From: Actinomycetota bacterium
GTDB lineage: Bacteria > Actinomycetota > Humimicrobiia > Humimicrobiales > Humimicrobiaceae
DNA: 35,622 nt
NCBI GenBank assembly: GCA_004376325.1
Contig: SOKC01000123.1
Location: 1 to 35,622 of the forward strand
Reading direction: 5' to 3'
Below, piece by piece: positions 18,173 through 25,989 of the stretch; position 1 is the stretch's first letter, and each line of letters opens with the position of its first letter. The notes under the pieces were generated by a model that did not search any database, was not told the origin of the DNA, and saw only the letters and a list, made by a program, of their open reading frames with translations. The position numbers and the translations under genes are program-made.

Positions 18173-18389
18173 CTTCTTTACTCCTGGAAGGTAATCTCTT
18201 AAAGAAACCATAAATCCTGCGCCAGAATATCTTAATTCCAAATGCTCCTCCTACTGCAATAGCTATGATTATCTGAATCATATAACTACCGGTTCCGGCA
18301 TCAAGGTATGCGTAAAGCATGTTAGGAGTTATAAGATAAAAAAAGGTTATGAAACCAAGAGCAGTTAAAAAGGTTTTAAAATATTTCAT
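18153..18389 (-). CDS. Small YLDAGTGS-motif membrane protein
   Basis: A 78-residue protein. A signal-like helix (FLTALGFITFFYLITPNMLYA) is followed by YLDAGTGSYMIQ, then a second helix (IIIAIAVGGAFGIKIFW) and a basic tail (RRIYGFFKRLPSRSKEDG). Small proteins with a YLDPGTGS-type loop followed by a membrane helix occur beside methyltransferase and sulfatase genes in surface-polysaccharide loci, so this is a real gene and not a shadow. Function is unknown; the signal and helix arrangement suggests a small inner-membrane or periplasmic partner of the sulfatase or methyltransferase. GGAG lies five bases before the ATG and an extended -10 lies 26 bases upstream, so this gene heads the three-gene operon. 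Confidence 0.75.
   Translation of the reverse strand: MKYFKTFLTALGFITFFYLITPNMLYAYLDAGTGSYMIQIIIAIAVGGAFGIKIFWRRIYGFFKRLPSRSKEDGQDKN
18181..18185 (-). promoter_or_regulatory. Shine-Dalgarno deciding the methyltransferase start
   Basis: AGGAG on the minus strand, eight bases before ATG 18172 and inside the end of the 78-residue gene. It argues for ATG 18172 over the longer tracked start at 18241. Confidence 0.65.
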
Positions 18390-18415
18390 AGAAACTCCAT
18401 TTCTTGAATAAATAA

Positions 18416-18424
18416 ATTATAACA
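18416..18424 (-). promoter_or_regulatory. Extended -10 promoter of the YLDAGTGS-methyltransferase-sulfatase operon
   Basis: On the minus strand this reads TGTTATAAT, a perfect extended -10, 26 bases before the ATG at 18389, with no good -35. The surrounding 15 bases (18412-18426) are identical to the plus promoter core at 6549-6563. Confidence 0.55.
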
Positions 18425-18516
18425 AATAAGTGCATGAAAGCCCTTTTACTTAATTTGTTTTATGTATTTTCACTGTATTGTCGCTTTAGTAATATAATAG
18501 TATAAATAATAAAAGA

Positions 18517-18546
18517 CTACTCTAAATAATTAATTTAACAGAGTAG
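18517..18546. repeat. Short inverted repeat CTACTCT...AGAGTAG
   Basis: Perfect 7-base arms separated by 16 AT-rich bases, followed by ATTTTATT. The loop is long and there is no pure T-tract, so it is a poor terminator; an operator or a scar is possible. Confidence 0.3.
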
Positions 18547-18659
18547 ATTTTATTAGGCATATATTATAGCAAAAATATTTTTATATTAAATTAGTTTTTT
18601 GCTTAATAAAATTCGTTTTTATATAATAGGTTAAATATTTTTTAAAGTAAATGAAGTAA

Positions 18660-18797
18660 ATGAGGAAGTTTATTCTAAAAAATAAAATAAAAATATTAGC
18701 AACTTTTTCCTTTATAATTCCTTTTATTGTTTATCTACTAACCTTAATATTATGTTATATTGGTTTTCAATTAGCAACCTCAAAAAAATATATTTGA
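18660..18797 (+). pseudogene. Truncated N-terminus of a DUF2723-like membrane protein
   Basis: A 45-codon frame not in the ORF track: MRKFILKNKIKILATFSFII then PFIVYLLTL, ending at TGA 18797. Its first 30 or so residues match the start of the DUF2723 protein encoded at 24675 (NFILKYSILILAFLSFLIPFIIYLLTL), and both genes share the 15-base string tatctactaacctta. After this point the fragment diverges (ILCYIGFQLATSKKYI) and lacks the GGD loop needed for function. I read it as a remnant of a paralogue cut by recombination. A functional one-helix peptide is possible but less likely. Confidence 0.55.
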
Positions 18798-18870
18798 TTT
18801 AGATATTCTATGTGTGAGAAAATGATGGAGATAACCCTATAACCAAAAAATTTAGAAATTAACATTATAA

Positions 18871-21066
18871 ATGATTAATAAATTTGCTAAAACACTTCCA
18901 ATCATAATATTAATAATTATCATTATAATAGGGTTAGCATTAGTTATCATTTCATATTTACCTTTTGAATTAGTTAAAACAGAAATAGACATTTTTACTC
19001 AAGATGGAACTTCTGATTTTTTTACAGCAGGACTCTTATTAAAATCAAGATTTGTTGGAATTGCAATAATCATTATATGTTGGATATTTAGCACTGTTAT
19101 AAAAGAGAGCCAACAATTATTTTCTAGCACCATAAGTTCATGCCCTTCTTTCTTCAAAGAGATTGGACATAACTTTCGGAAAATAATAAAAAAAGAAAAT
19201 AAAACACACCTTTATACTTTTGTCATAATAATGACTGTAGCAATTGCAATAAGATTGTATTTCTTATTACAGCCAATACGTTATATTGAAGCTTCTACTT
19301 TTATATATTATGCCCAAAAGCCTTTATTCATTGGACTTTCAGACTATTCCTATCCTAATAATCACCTTTTCCACACTTTTTTGGTTCATATTGCTTATCT
19401 TTTTTTTGGCAGCTCATTATGGGCAGTGCGTTTACCTGCACTAATTTTTGGAATACTTATAATCCCAATGACCTATATAGTTGCACGTATGTTTTATAAT
19501 AAATACGTAGCACTTCTCTCAACTGGTATCGTAGCTTCATCATCGATACTAATTGAATATTCATCTAATGCTACTGGCTATACTACAATAATTTTCTTTT
19601 CCATAGCAATTACTGCTCTTGCAAAATATCTAATAAACAATAAAAATTCATTTGCATGGTTGCTTTTTGCTATATTGTCTATACTTGGATTTTATACAAA
19701 ACCAATTATGCTATATTCATTTGGAATTGTTATTATTTGGCTTCTAGCATCAATTATATTTAGAGACACAAAATTGACTCATATCTACCTATTTAAAAAT
19801 TTGATTATTTCCTTAATTATCACATTCATTTCAACATTTATATTATATTTACCTGTTCTATTAGGGTCTCTCATAAAGCAAACTACTATTAACAAAAATA
19901 TAAAGTTATCATGGTCAGATTTTATTACAGTATTTCCATCATCAATGCATCAGATTTGGAGTCAATGGAATAGAGATATTCCAATTGTAATAAGTATACT
20001 TCTTATAATAGGTTTTTTTACCTCATTAATTTTTCATAAAAAAATTACAAACTATAAAATTCCAATCATTCTGGCAGCATTTACCTGGCTTACCTTCTTA
20101 CTTTTAATACAAAGAGCTATACTTCCTGAACATGGATGGCTATTTTTATTACCTCTTTTTATAGTGGTATCATCTGCAGGAATAATCTTCCTACTGGGGT
20201 TAGTTTTTTCTAAGATGAGAAATTACAAGTCTTTAGTATTCTCTATTATCGCTCTCATTTTATCAATAGGTCTTGGTTTCACAGTTTTTTTCTCCCAATC
20301 AATCTTTTATTCTAATGAAAAAGAAACACTTAGAGATGCAGAAGAAATTACCATCATGCTAAAATATCATCTTAAATCTGGTGATAGAATTGTGGCCAGT
20401 CCTCCCTCTGACTTACCATTAGTGTATTATTTTAATAAACACAATATTTCAACTGATTACTTATTATATACTGATTTCTATTCAAGCACTCGCGTATTTA
20501 TAATAGAGAATAAGTCAATTAAACAAACAATAAATGATGTCTTAAAATATCATAATTTATCACTTACAGGCTTTAGTAAGCCAGAGCTATTCAGTGAATT
20601 TGCATCTGCTTATATTTACAAAACAAATAACTTAAAATTTGAAAGTAAACTCATCCTTGATTTTAGAGAATATAGTAATGGTGAATTTCAAAATTCAAAA
20701 TTATCTTCGGACAAAAAAGAAATAATAATTGAAGAGGGTGAAAATAAACTTAAAATATGCAAAATACCGATTACAATCAATAGTGGTACTGATTATCTTA
20801 TTAGTTTTAAAATAAAGAAAACTGAAAATTTAGACAATGTTATATATTTTGACCTTTTTGGTGAATATTACGATAGGCCTGAGCAGGAATTTAATTTAAA
20901 ACCTGAGAAAATTAGTGAAGATTATACACAAATAGTTGAAGTTTTAAATTCTAATAAAGTCCCCCCTAATATTGATATTTATTTTAGAATATTTACTTAT
21001 TCTACTGGAGAAGCGATAATCAAAGATCTAGAAATCTATGATATTACAACCTGTACACAACCATAA
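18871..21066 (+). CDS. Polytopic GT39/PMT-like glycosyltransferase with C-terminal sandwich domain
   Basis: A 731-residue GT-C enzyme. Two N-terminal helices and a cytoplasmic loop lead to the catalytic region: LQPIRYIEASTFIYYAQKP in the first outer loop, then SDYSYPNNHLFHTFLVHIAYLFFGSSLWAVRLPALIFGILIIPMTYIVARMFY, the usual PMT_2 pattern (N-H...S..G..RLPA...G). About ten further helices follow to residue 490. The last 110 residues (DFREYSNGEFQNSKLSSDKKEIIIEEG to the end) look like a carbohydrate-binding beta-sandwich. It would transfer a sugar from polyprenyl phosphate outside the membrane. A stop lies immediately before the ATG and no Shine-Dalgarno is seen. Its 3' end overlaps the convergent gene by 23 bases. 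Confidence 0.78.
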   Translation: MINKFAKTLPIIILIIIIIIGLALVIISYLPFELVKTEIDIFTQDGTSDFFTAGLLLKSRFVGIAIIIICWIFSTVIKESQQLFSSTISSCPSFFKEIGHNFRKIIKKENKTHLYTFVIIMTVAIAIRLYFLLQPIRYIEASTFIYYAQKPLFIGLSDYSYPNNHLFHTFLVHIAYLFFGSSLWAVRLPALIFGILIIPMTYIVARMFYNKYVALLSTGIVASSSILIEYSSNATGYTTIIFFSIAITALAKYLINNKNSFAWLLFAILSILGFYTKPIMLYSFGIVIIWLLASIIFRDTKLTHIYLFKNLIISLIITFISTFILYLPVLLGSLIKQTTINKNIKLSWSDFITVFPSSMHQIWSQWNRDIPIVISILLIIGFFTSLIFHKKITNYKIPIILAAFTWLTFLLLIQRAILPEHGWLFLLPLFIVVSSAGIIFLLGLVFSKMRNYKSLVFSIIALILSIGLGFTVFFSQSIFYSNEKETLRDAEEITIMLKYHLKSGDRIVASPPSDLPLVYYFNKHNISTDYLLYTDFYSSTRVFIIENKSIKQTINDVLKYHNLSLTGFSKPELFSEFASAYIYKTNNLKFESKLILDFREYSNGEFQNSKLSSDKKEIIIEEGENKLKICKIPITINSGTDYLISFKIKKTENLDNVIYFDLFGEYYDRPEQEFNLKPEKISEDYTQIVEVLNSNKVPPNIDIYFRIFTYSTGEAIIKDLEIYDITTCTQP

Positions 21067-22624
21067 TTTTTGTTCCACCAATTTTTATTGAAAAATATTC
21101 ATCTTCATATGGATATTCATCTTTGTGCCACCTGTAATTACTTATAAAATATTTTGCCTCATCTAAACTATCCCTTTTCACATAAACCAATCTTTTTCTA
21201 TCATCAGAAGGTAAAATAAGAGAATTGTACCATCCACAAGCATTGGCAACATAAATTTTTATAACCTTGTCTTTATCATTTTTTAAAATATATTCTAAAG
21301 CCTGCCTGTATGATAATCCCCAATAGTCTAATTCAAAGCTATTTTTTACCTCCTTCATATTCTTACCAGCTAATATATTAAAATATACATTCTGATGGGG
21401 ATGATACCTTATCATAAATTGAGCTGTATGAATTAAGCTAGATGCTATAATAAGAATAAAAATTATATTTATAACCCTATAACTTAACCCTTTAAATTTT
21501 ATCTTAATAGATTTAGATAAATATATCAGACCTTCCAAAGAAAGTATTACAATAGGAGGGTAGATAAAAAGCATATGTCGCCATGCATCATGTACCACCG
21601 ACTTTAATATAATTATAGATGCCAGTGGCAAAAAGAACCATAGTATAAATATAAGATCATCTCTCCTATTAATATAACACTGTTTCGGATTTTTAAACAA
21701 TAGCTTTATTACAGAAAAGCACCCAATAAGAAATAAAGCAGTATATAATAACGGAGTGGTGACAAGTATCCATATGGGAATATAGTGCCAGGGTACTCTT
21801 AAACTACTTATATAATCTCCTAAGTATAGCATAGATCCAATCCATGGATAACGACTCATCTCTTTAAAGGCTTCTATAAAATGATAAACTGGATTCTCCC
21901 ATAAAGTAGGCCAGAAAAGTATAGTAAAAGAAATCAGCAAAGCCATATATAACAGGAAACTTCCAATAATCTTCTTATTTTTTATCTTAATTGGCTTAAT
22001 TATTAATAAATCAGCAAAAAGAAAAATAACGGTAAACAAAGGAACAATAATTCCTAAAATTCGTATATCAATAAGTAAGGCACAGATTAATGCATGAATA
22101 GCTGCTCTGGGTAAGGTTTTTCTATTTAAATAACTAACCAATGTGTATATACTTATTATAAACATGGACAAAAAAGGAAGATCTTTTGGGTTATAAAATG
22201 AATGAGCAAATATTCGAGGGCTTAAAATCAAAAACAAACTACCTAAAAGACCAATTTTCCAACTGTTAAACCTATATTTACATAATCTATAGAAAAAAAA
22301 TACACTTGTATAAAACAATAGAAAAGTAACTAAATGTCTCATTAAATATATATATCTTGAATCTGTCAGATGTAAAATTTTTTCTATCACAGTCAATAAC
22401 ATTGTAAAAAATGGTCCATGATATTTATTCTTAATATTGAGTAACTCTTGATCTCCTTCCATAACATATCTTATTACTGTCACTCCATAGTCTCTTTGAG
22501 CCTGATCATCCCACGTCATGCCAAAATCTTTAAAGATAAATATACCAATAAGCAGAAAAACCATAAAAAATAAGCATACTAGAATTTTATATTTTTCTTC
22601 AATTAAAATCTTAATTTTAACCAT
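21044..22624 (-). CDS. Polytopic GT39-like glycosyltransferase
   Basis: A 526-residue GT-C-like protein with about ten membrane segments. The first outer loop contains FGMTWDDQAQRDYGVTVIRYV with an acidic pair (WDD), where GT39 enzymes place the catalytic Asp. KYHGPFFTMLLTVIEKIL, LMRHLVTFLLFYTSVFFFYRL and SPRIFAHSFYNPKDLPFLSMFIISIYTLV follow the GT39 order of helices. The C-terminal 100 residues form a soluble domain (YHPHQNVYFNILAGKN, LDYWGLSYRQALEYI). Length and the H-x-H...YFN segment resemble a bacterial family often annotated as glycosyltransferase family 39. Donor unknown. GAGAGG lies five bases before the ATG, and a 161-base gap separates it from the DUF2723 gene upstream on the same strand. 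Confidence 0.75.
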   Translation of the reverse strand: MVKIKILIEEKYKILVCLFFMVFLLIGIFIFKDFGMTWDDQAQRDYGVTVIRYVMEGDQELLNIKNKYHGPFFTMLLTVIEKILHLTDSRYIYLMRHLVTFLLFYTSVFFFYRLCKYRFNSWKIGLLGSLFLILSPRIFAHSFYNPKDLPFLSMFIISIYTLVSYLNRKTLPRAAIHALICALLIDIRILGIIVPLFTVIFLFADLLIIKPIKIKNKKIIGSFLLYMALLISFTILFWPTLWENPVYHFIEAFKEMSRYPWIGSMLYLGDYISSLRVPWHYIPIWILVTTPLLYTALFLIGCFSVIKLLFKNPKQCYINRRDDLIFILWFFLPLASIIILKSVVHDAWRHMLFIYPPIVILSLEGLIYLSKSIKIKFKGLSYRVINIIFILIIASSLIHTAQFMIRYHPHQNVYFNILAGKNMKEVKNSFELDYWGLSYRQALEYILKNDKDKVIKIYVANACGWYNSLILPSDDRKRLVYVKRDSLDEAKYFISNYRWHKDEYPYEDEYFSIKIGGTKIMVVYRL

Positions 22625-22785
22625 TCTAACCTCTCATAAATTTTTTACGGGTGAACTTCTACATAAAAATTTGCATGTATCTTTGGCTATCCTCACTATA
22701 GAATCGCTAAAATTTGCCTAATGGACAGGGACTTCTTTTACTCTAAGTAATATTTATATTTCACTTATCAACAAACTCTATTGTT

Positions 22786-24675
22786 CTATCCTTTTATTTC
22801 TATTTCAATATCATCAGAGTTAATATATACGTCATGTGCAGTAATCCTAAACTTCACTTGAGATTTCCCAGGCCTGGTTCCTCTCAATTTTAAAATTAAA
22901 TTAATTTCATCTTCTGCCTCTACCACATATGAACCGCTTACCCACATATACATGCCTCTACTTATGCCAGGATCCTGATTAATATATCCCTCAGGTTCAA
23001 CCTCTACAAGCTCAATATTATCAGGGAGTTCAAGCTCAAGTGAAGAAATCTTTACTCTTTTTTTATTTTTATTTTTTATTATATATTCGACAGTAAATTT
23101 TTCACCAAATTTTTTACTATATTCATCAATTACATATTCAATTTTAATACTTACCTTTGGACTTACTACTTTATATAGTTCCAAAAATTCTTTATACCTG
23201 GGCCAATAATACTGTTTACCTATGCGCTCTGTGTTAAATTGTAATTTAAGAAAATTTTTATTTCCAACAAAATATACAGGAACATCCTTCTCAAGACTTT
23301 CAACCATATCCCCAACTGAATATTTAGGGTTGTTATGATAAATAAACTCTATTTCCTTATCCCCATATTCATATTCGTTCACAAACATACCAACATTGCT
23401 TGAGAATGCAAGTACATACATAATCGAATTTTCTTCCATGTTATCAATAGCCTTGTCCCAGAATTTATAAACATCTCCAGGTTCAGAACGGTCAACTCTA
23501 TTATAATTAGCATATATTAGTGAAAAAGGTTGGAAGACAAAAAATAAAAATATAATTGATAACGAAAAATATTTTAAAATGTTATCTATTTTTAATATTT
23601 TCTTATTAGATAATAACTTTTCAAATACAAATTTAATTGAACCAACTATAAGTAAAAATCCAAATGAAATGTAAATAGACATAATTAGCATTATATTTAG
23701 TACATAATTAGGGACTGCCCAGCCTATGTATTGAGTTATTATAGCAAGGTTAAAGATTATTAATAAAAGTGAGGAAATAGCAAATTTTTTATTTTTCTTA
23801 ATTAAATAGACAAATCCTATGATTGATAAAATTATTAATAGAATGCCATAATTCTTATAAATAATCTCTAAATAGTCCTTAAAAACTTCAAAAGCTGTTG
23901 AAATAGGCCTATCCCCAAAACTGCCACCATGAATTTTTCCCGATGTTGTTCTTCCAGTAACATAGTAAATGAATGTCTTAAAACTAGTTACACTTCCATA
24001 TCCCTGAAGCGATCTTATTGGAAGATAAATATATGATAAAAGTGGTAAAATAAAACATAATAGACTGATTGGGATTACTTTAAGGTTTCTAAAAATTCTT
24101 GGGTTTATAATAATTATATATATAAGAAATGCTGGCATTATAAAAAACGCAATAGGATGATTTGTTAAACTTAAACCCAAACAAAAGAAAAAAAAGTATA
24201 GATGTTTTCTTTCTCTACTTCCATTATATAGCAGTGCTGAGAAAACCACCAAGGCTATAAAAAAACTATTTAACGTATCAAACTCCAACCTATTGGCTAC
24301 GCTCCAAAATGGATACACAAAAGCAAATGTAAAAGAACTTATTAAGCTTATTAACTCATTTTTTACAAGCTTATTTATTGATAAAAATAAAAATAAAATT
24401 GTAAGTGCCCCAAATATTGCTGAAAATAAATTAAGTCTATAAGCTAAATCACCAACTGGTAAATATGTGATTAGTTTGCCAAGTAGCGAAAAAGTTGGAT
24501 ACCCGGTTGGAACAAAGATTTGCATCTTGGGTATTTGAAGTGCATACCAGCTTGTATCCCCTCCAACCAATTTACGCTCTAAGGTTAGTAGATAAATAAT
24601 AAAGGGTATTAAAAATGACAAAAACGCTAATATTAATATACTATATTTTAAAATAAAATTTTTTAATTTTATCAC
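22786..24675 (-). CDS. DUF2723 (TMEM260-like) membrane protein with C-terminal beta domain
   Basis: A 629-residue polytopic protein. The N-terminal outer loop has GGDTSWYALQIPK (Asp40), then PTGYPTFSLLGKLITYLPVGDLAYRLNLFSAIFGAL, the DUF2723 hallmark (G-x-P-x-x-L-L-G-K...P-G-x-x-A-Y-R-x-N-L-x-S-A). About ten helices follow to residue 390. The region 400-510 is soluble, and residues 520-629 form a beta-rich domain (VSIKIEYVIDEYSKKFGEKFTVEYIIKNKNKK) like extracellular Ig-type repeats. DUF2723 includes the protein O-mannosyltransferase TMEM260, so a GT-C function using polyprenyl-P-sugar is likely. The start is GTG 24675, 50 bases after an extended -10. A truncated relative lies at 18660. Confidence 0.78.
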   Translation of the reverse strand: MIKLKNFILKYSILILAFLSFLIPFIIYLLTLERKLVGGDTSWYALQIPKMQIFVPTGYPTFSLLGKLITYLPVGDLAYRLNLFSAIFGALTILFLFLSINKLVKNELISLISSFTFAFVYPFWSVANRLEFDTLNSFFIALVVFSALLYNGSRERKHLYFFFFCLGLSLTNHPIAFFIMPAFLIYIIIINPRIFRNLKVIPISLLCFILPLLSYIYLPIRSLQGYGSVTSFKTFIYYVTGRTTSGKIHGGSFGDRPISTAFEVFKDYLEIIYKNYGILLIILSIIGFVYLIKKNKKFAISSLLLIIFNLAIITQYIGWAVPNYVLNIMLIMSIYISFGFLLIVGSIKFVFEKLLSNKKILKIDNILKYFSLSIIFLFFVFQPFSLIYANYNRVDRSEPGDVYKFWDKAIDNMEENSIMYVLAFSSNVGMFVNEYEYGDKEIEFIYHNNPKYSVGDMVESLEKDVPVYFVGNKNFLKLQFNTERIGKQYYWPRYKEFLELYKVVSPKVSIKIEYVIDEYSKKFGEKFTVEYIIKNKNKKRVKISSLELELPDNIELVEVEPEGYINQDPGISRGMYMWVSGSYVVEAEDEINLILKLRGTRPGKSQVKFRITAHDVYINSDDIEIEIKG

Positions 24676-24725
24676 TACTTAAAAAGTAAAACTAATATAT
24701 TATGTCTGTTATACTTGATTTAGTC

Positions 24726-24734
24726 ATTATATCA
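24726..24734 (-). promoter_or_regulatory. Extended -10 promoter for the DUF2723 gene
   Basis: On the minus strand this reads TGATATAAT, 50 bases before the GTG at 24675. No good -35 is visible, and the inverted repeat at 24744-24778 lies just upstream of the -10. Confidence 0.5.
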
Positions 24735-24743
24735 CAAAGGTTT

Positions 24744-24778
24744 ATAGAACTACGTAAAATTTTTTACAATAGTTCTAT
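24744..24778. repeat. 9-base inverted repeat in a divergent promoter region
   Basis: ATAGAACTA (24744-24752) pairs perfectly with TAGTTCTAT (24770-24778), and the loop holds a second short palindrome GTAAAA..TTTTAC (54-59 with 62-67). It sits between the divergent genes at 24675 and 24927, overlaps the -35 area of the minus promoter and lies upstream of the plus promoter, so it is placed like an operator and not like a terminator. A mobile-element scar is the alternative. Confidence 0.5.
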
Positions 24779-24844
24779 CTTACAAATAATATTAAAATAA
24801 GAATCATTACTAATTACATGCATATTATTTATAATATTTAGATA

Positions 24845-24873
24845 TTGAAATAGTGATAGACAGATAATATAAT
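24845..24873 (+). promoter_or_regulatory. Sigma70 promoter of the GT2-DUF2304-flippase operon
   Basis: TTGAAA, a 17-base spacer, then TATAAT: a near-consensus promoter 53 bases before the TTG start at 24927. AAGGA (24914-24918) is correctly spaced (8 bases) for that TTG start. The in-phase ATG at 24921 is followed at once by a stop. Confidence 0.6.
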
Positions 24874-24926
24874 GTTTTTAATTTATACCAATAAGATAGC
24901 AAATTATATTAACAAGGATAATGTAA

Positions 24927-25613
24927 TTGGAAAATAAAGTTAATATATATGTAGTTGTACCAGCTTACAACGAAGAAAACACCATCTCTGATGTTATTAC
25001 AAATCTAAAAAATAACAATTACAAAAATATAATTGTTATAGATGATGGGTCTACAGATTCTACTTATAAAATTGCAAAAGAAAACAAAACTATTGTAATA
25101 AAGCATCCAATTAATTTAGGTGCAGGTGCAGCTGTAAAGACTGGGACTGATTATGCATTGTCAATAGGTGCAGATATTATAATTATTTTTGATGCAGATG
25201 GTCAACATATGGCAAAAGACATAAATAATTTAATAAAACCTATTATAAATAAAGAAGTAGATGTTACACTAGGCTCAAGATTTTTGGATAAAAAAAGCAA
25301 TGTTCCTCTACTAAAAAAAATAATCTTAAAAGGTGGTGTAGTATTGGTATTTCTAATGTATGGAATTTTGCTAACTGATGCACATAATGGTCTTAAAGCC
25401 TTGAGTAGAAAGGCAGCTGAAAGAATAATTATCAATGCAAGAGGTTGGGAATATTGTTCTGAAATAATAGAAGAAATAAAAATAAAAAAAATAAAATACA
25501 AAGAAATTCCTGTAACCATAAAATACTCATCATATTCAATTAAAAAAGGCCAAAAAATCTATAATAGCTTAAACATTTTTCTGAAAATGATAAAAAAATG
25601 GCTCATAGAATAA
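24927..25613 (+). CDS. GT2 polyprenyl-phosphate mannose/glucose synthase (DPM1-like)
   Basis: A 228-residue GT2 of the dolichyl-phosphate mannose synthase type: YVVVPAYNEENTI, IIVIDDGSTDSTY (38-46), HPINLGAGAAVKTG, IIIFDADGQH with the D-x-D at 89-91, and VTLGSRFLDKK. NGLKALSRKAAERI...GWEYCSEIIEEI is the usual acceptor region. It has no C-terminal membrane helices. It would move a hexose from a nucleotide sugar to polyprenyl phosphate at the inner face, supplying the GT39 and DUF2723 enzymes nearby. The TTG start is supported by AAGGA eight bases upstream. It is the first of three tight genes, followed by DUF2304 and a flippase-like protein. Confidence 0.88.
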   Translation: MENKVNIYVVVPAYNEENTISDVITNLKNNNYKNIIVIDDGSTDSTYKIAKENKTIVIKHPINLGAGAAVKTGTDYALSIGADIIIIFDADGQHMAKDINNLIKPIINKEVDVTLGSRFLDKKSNVPLLKKIILKGGVVLVFLMYGILLTDAHNGLKALSRKAAERIIINARGWEYCSEIIEEIKIKKIKYKEIPVTIKYSSYSIKKGQKIYNSLNIFLKMIKKWLIE

Positions 25614-25617
25614 AAAT

Positions 25618-25623
25618 AGGAGG
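25618..25623 (+). promoter_or_regulatory. Strong Shine-Dalgarno of the DUF2304 gene
   Basis: AGGAGG, six bases before ATG 25630. It is the strongest ribosome-binding site noticed in the window and supports the start of this small membrane protein. Confidence 0.7.
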
Positions 25624-25629
25624 ATAAAA

Positions 25630-25977
25630 ATGATAAAACCGATCCAAGTTATTGCTATTGTATTCGGCATTTTTGCTTTAATTAAAGTAATTCTGAAAAT
25701 GAAAAATAGAAAATTATCACTGAATGAGTTCATATTTTGGTGTTCTATATGGGTGGTTCTTATAGTTTTATCAATCTTTCCACAAATTAGTGGAAATATT
25801 GCAGATTTTTTTGGTTTCACCAGAGGAATTGATTTTTTCATTGTATCAAGTATCTTATTAATATTTTACCTAATATTTAGAATATATATTAAATTAGAAG
25901 AATTAGACGATAAGATTACAAAATTGGCAAGAAGTATCGCAATTAAAGAAATAGCCAATAATATAAATAAAACTTAA
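25630..25977 (+). CDS. DUF2304 small membrane protein
   Basis: A 115-residue protein with three membrane helices (IQVIAIVFGIFALIKVIL; FIFWCSIWVVLIVLSIFP; IDFFIVSSILLIFYLIFRIYI) and a charged C-terminal coiled segment (KLEELDDKITKLARSIAIKEI). The LSLNEFIFWCSIWVVL...P segment is characteristic of DUF2304, a family found next to DPM1-like GT2 genes. A role as membrane anchor or partner of the soluble GT2 is plausible because that enzyme lacks its own helices; this is inference. It has AGGAGG six bases before the ATG and lies 16 bases after the GT2 stop. Confidence 0.85.
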   Translation: MIKPIQVIAIVFGIFALIKVILKMKNRKLSLNEFIFWCSIWVVLIVLSIFPQISGNIADFFGFTRGIDFFIVSSILLIFYLIFRIYIKLEELDDKITKLARSIAIKEIANNINKT

Positions 25978-25989
25978 AAAGTAAAAAAA

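Larger units (their letters stand above)
18390..18870. other. 481-base gap between divergent genes
   Basis: This AT-rich stretch has no full gene. It holds the minus extended -10 (18416-18424), a small inverted repeat (18517-18546) and a DUF2723-like gene fragment (18660-18797). The last 73 bases lead into the plus gene at 18871, which has no visible Shine-Dalgarno. A TGTTATATT at 18753-18761 could serve as its promoter, but support is weak. Confidence 0.6.

Noticed and set aside
18172-18241. Longer tracked start of the methyltransferase
   Set aside because: The extra 23 residues overlap the 78-residue gene, and AGGAG points to ATG 18172.
22518-22721. 67-codon plus-strand ORF
   Set aside because: Mostly antisense to the start of the 526-residue glycosyltransferase, with no motif.
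25202-25519. 105-codon minus-strand ORF
   Set aside because: Antisense to the GT2 catalytic region; no recognisable features.
25569-25841. 90-codon minus-strand ORF
   Set aside because: Antisense to the GT2 end and DUF2304; DUF2304 has AGGAGG and a family match.
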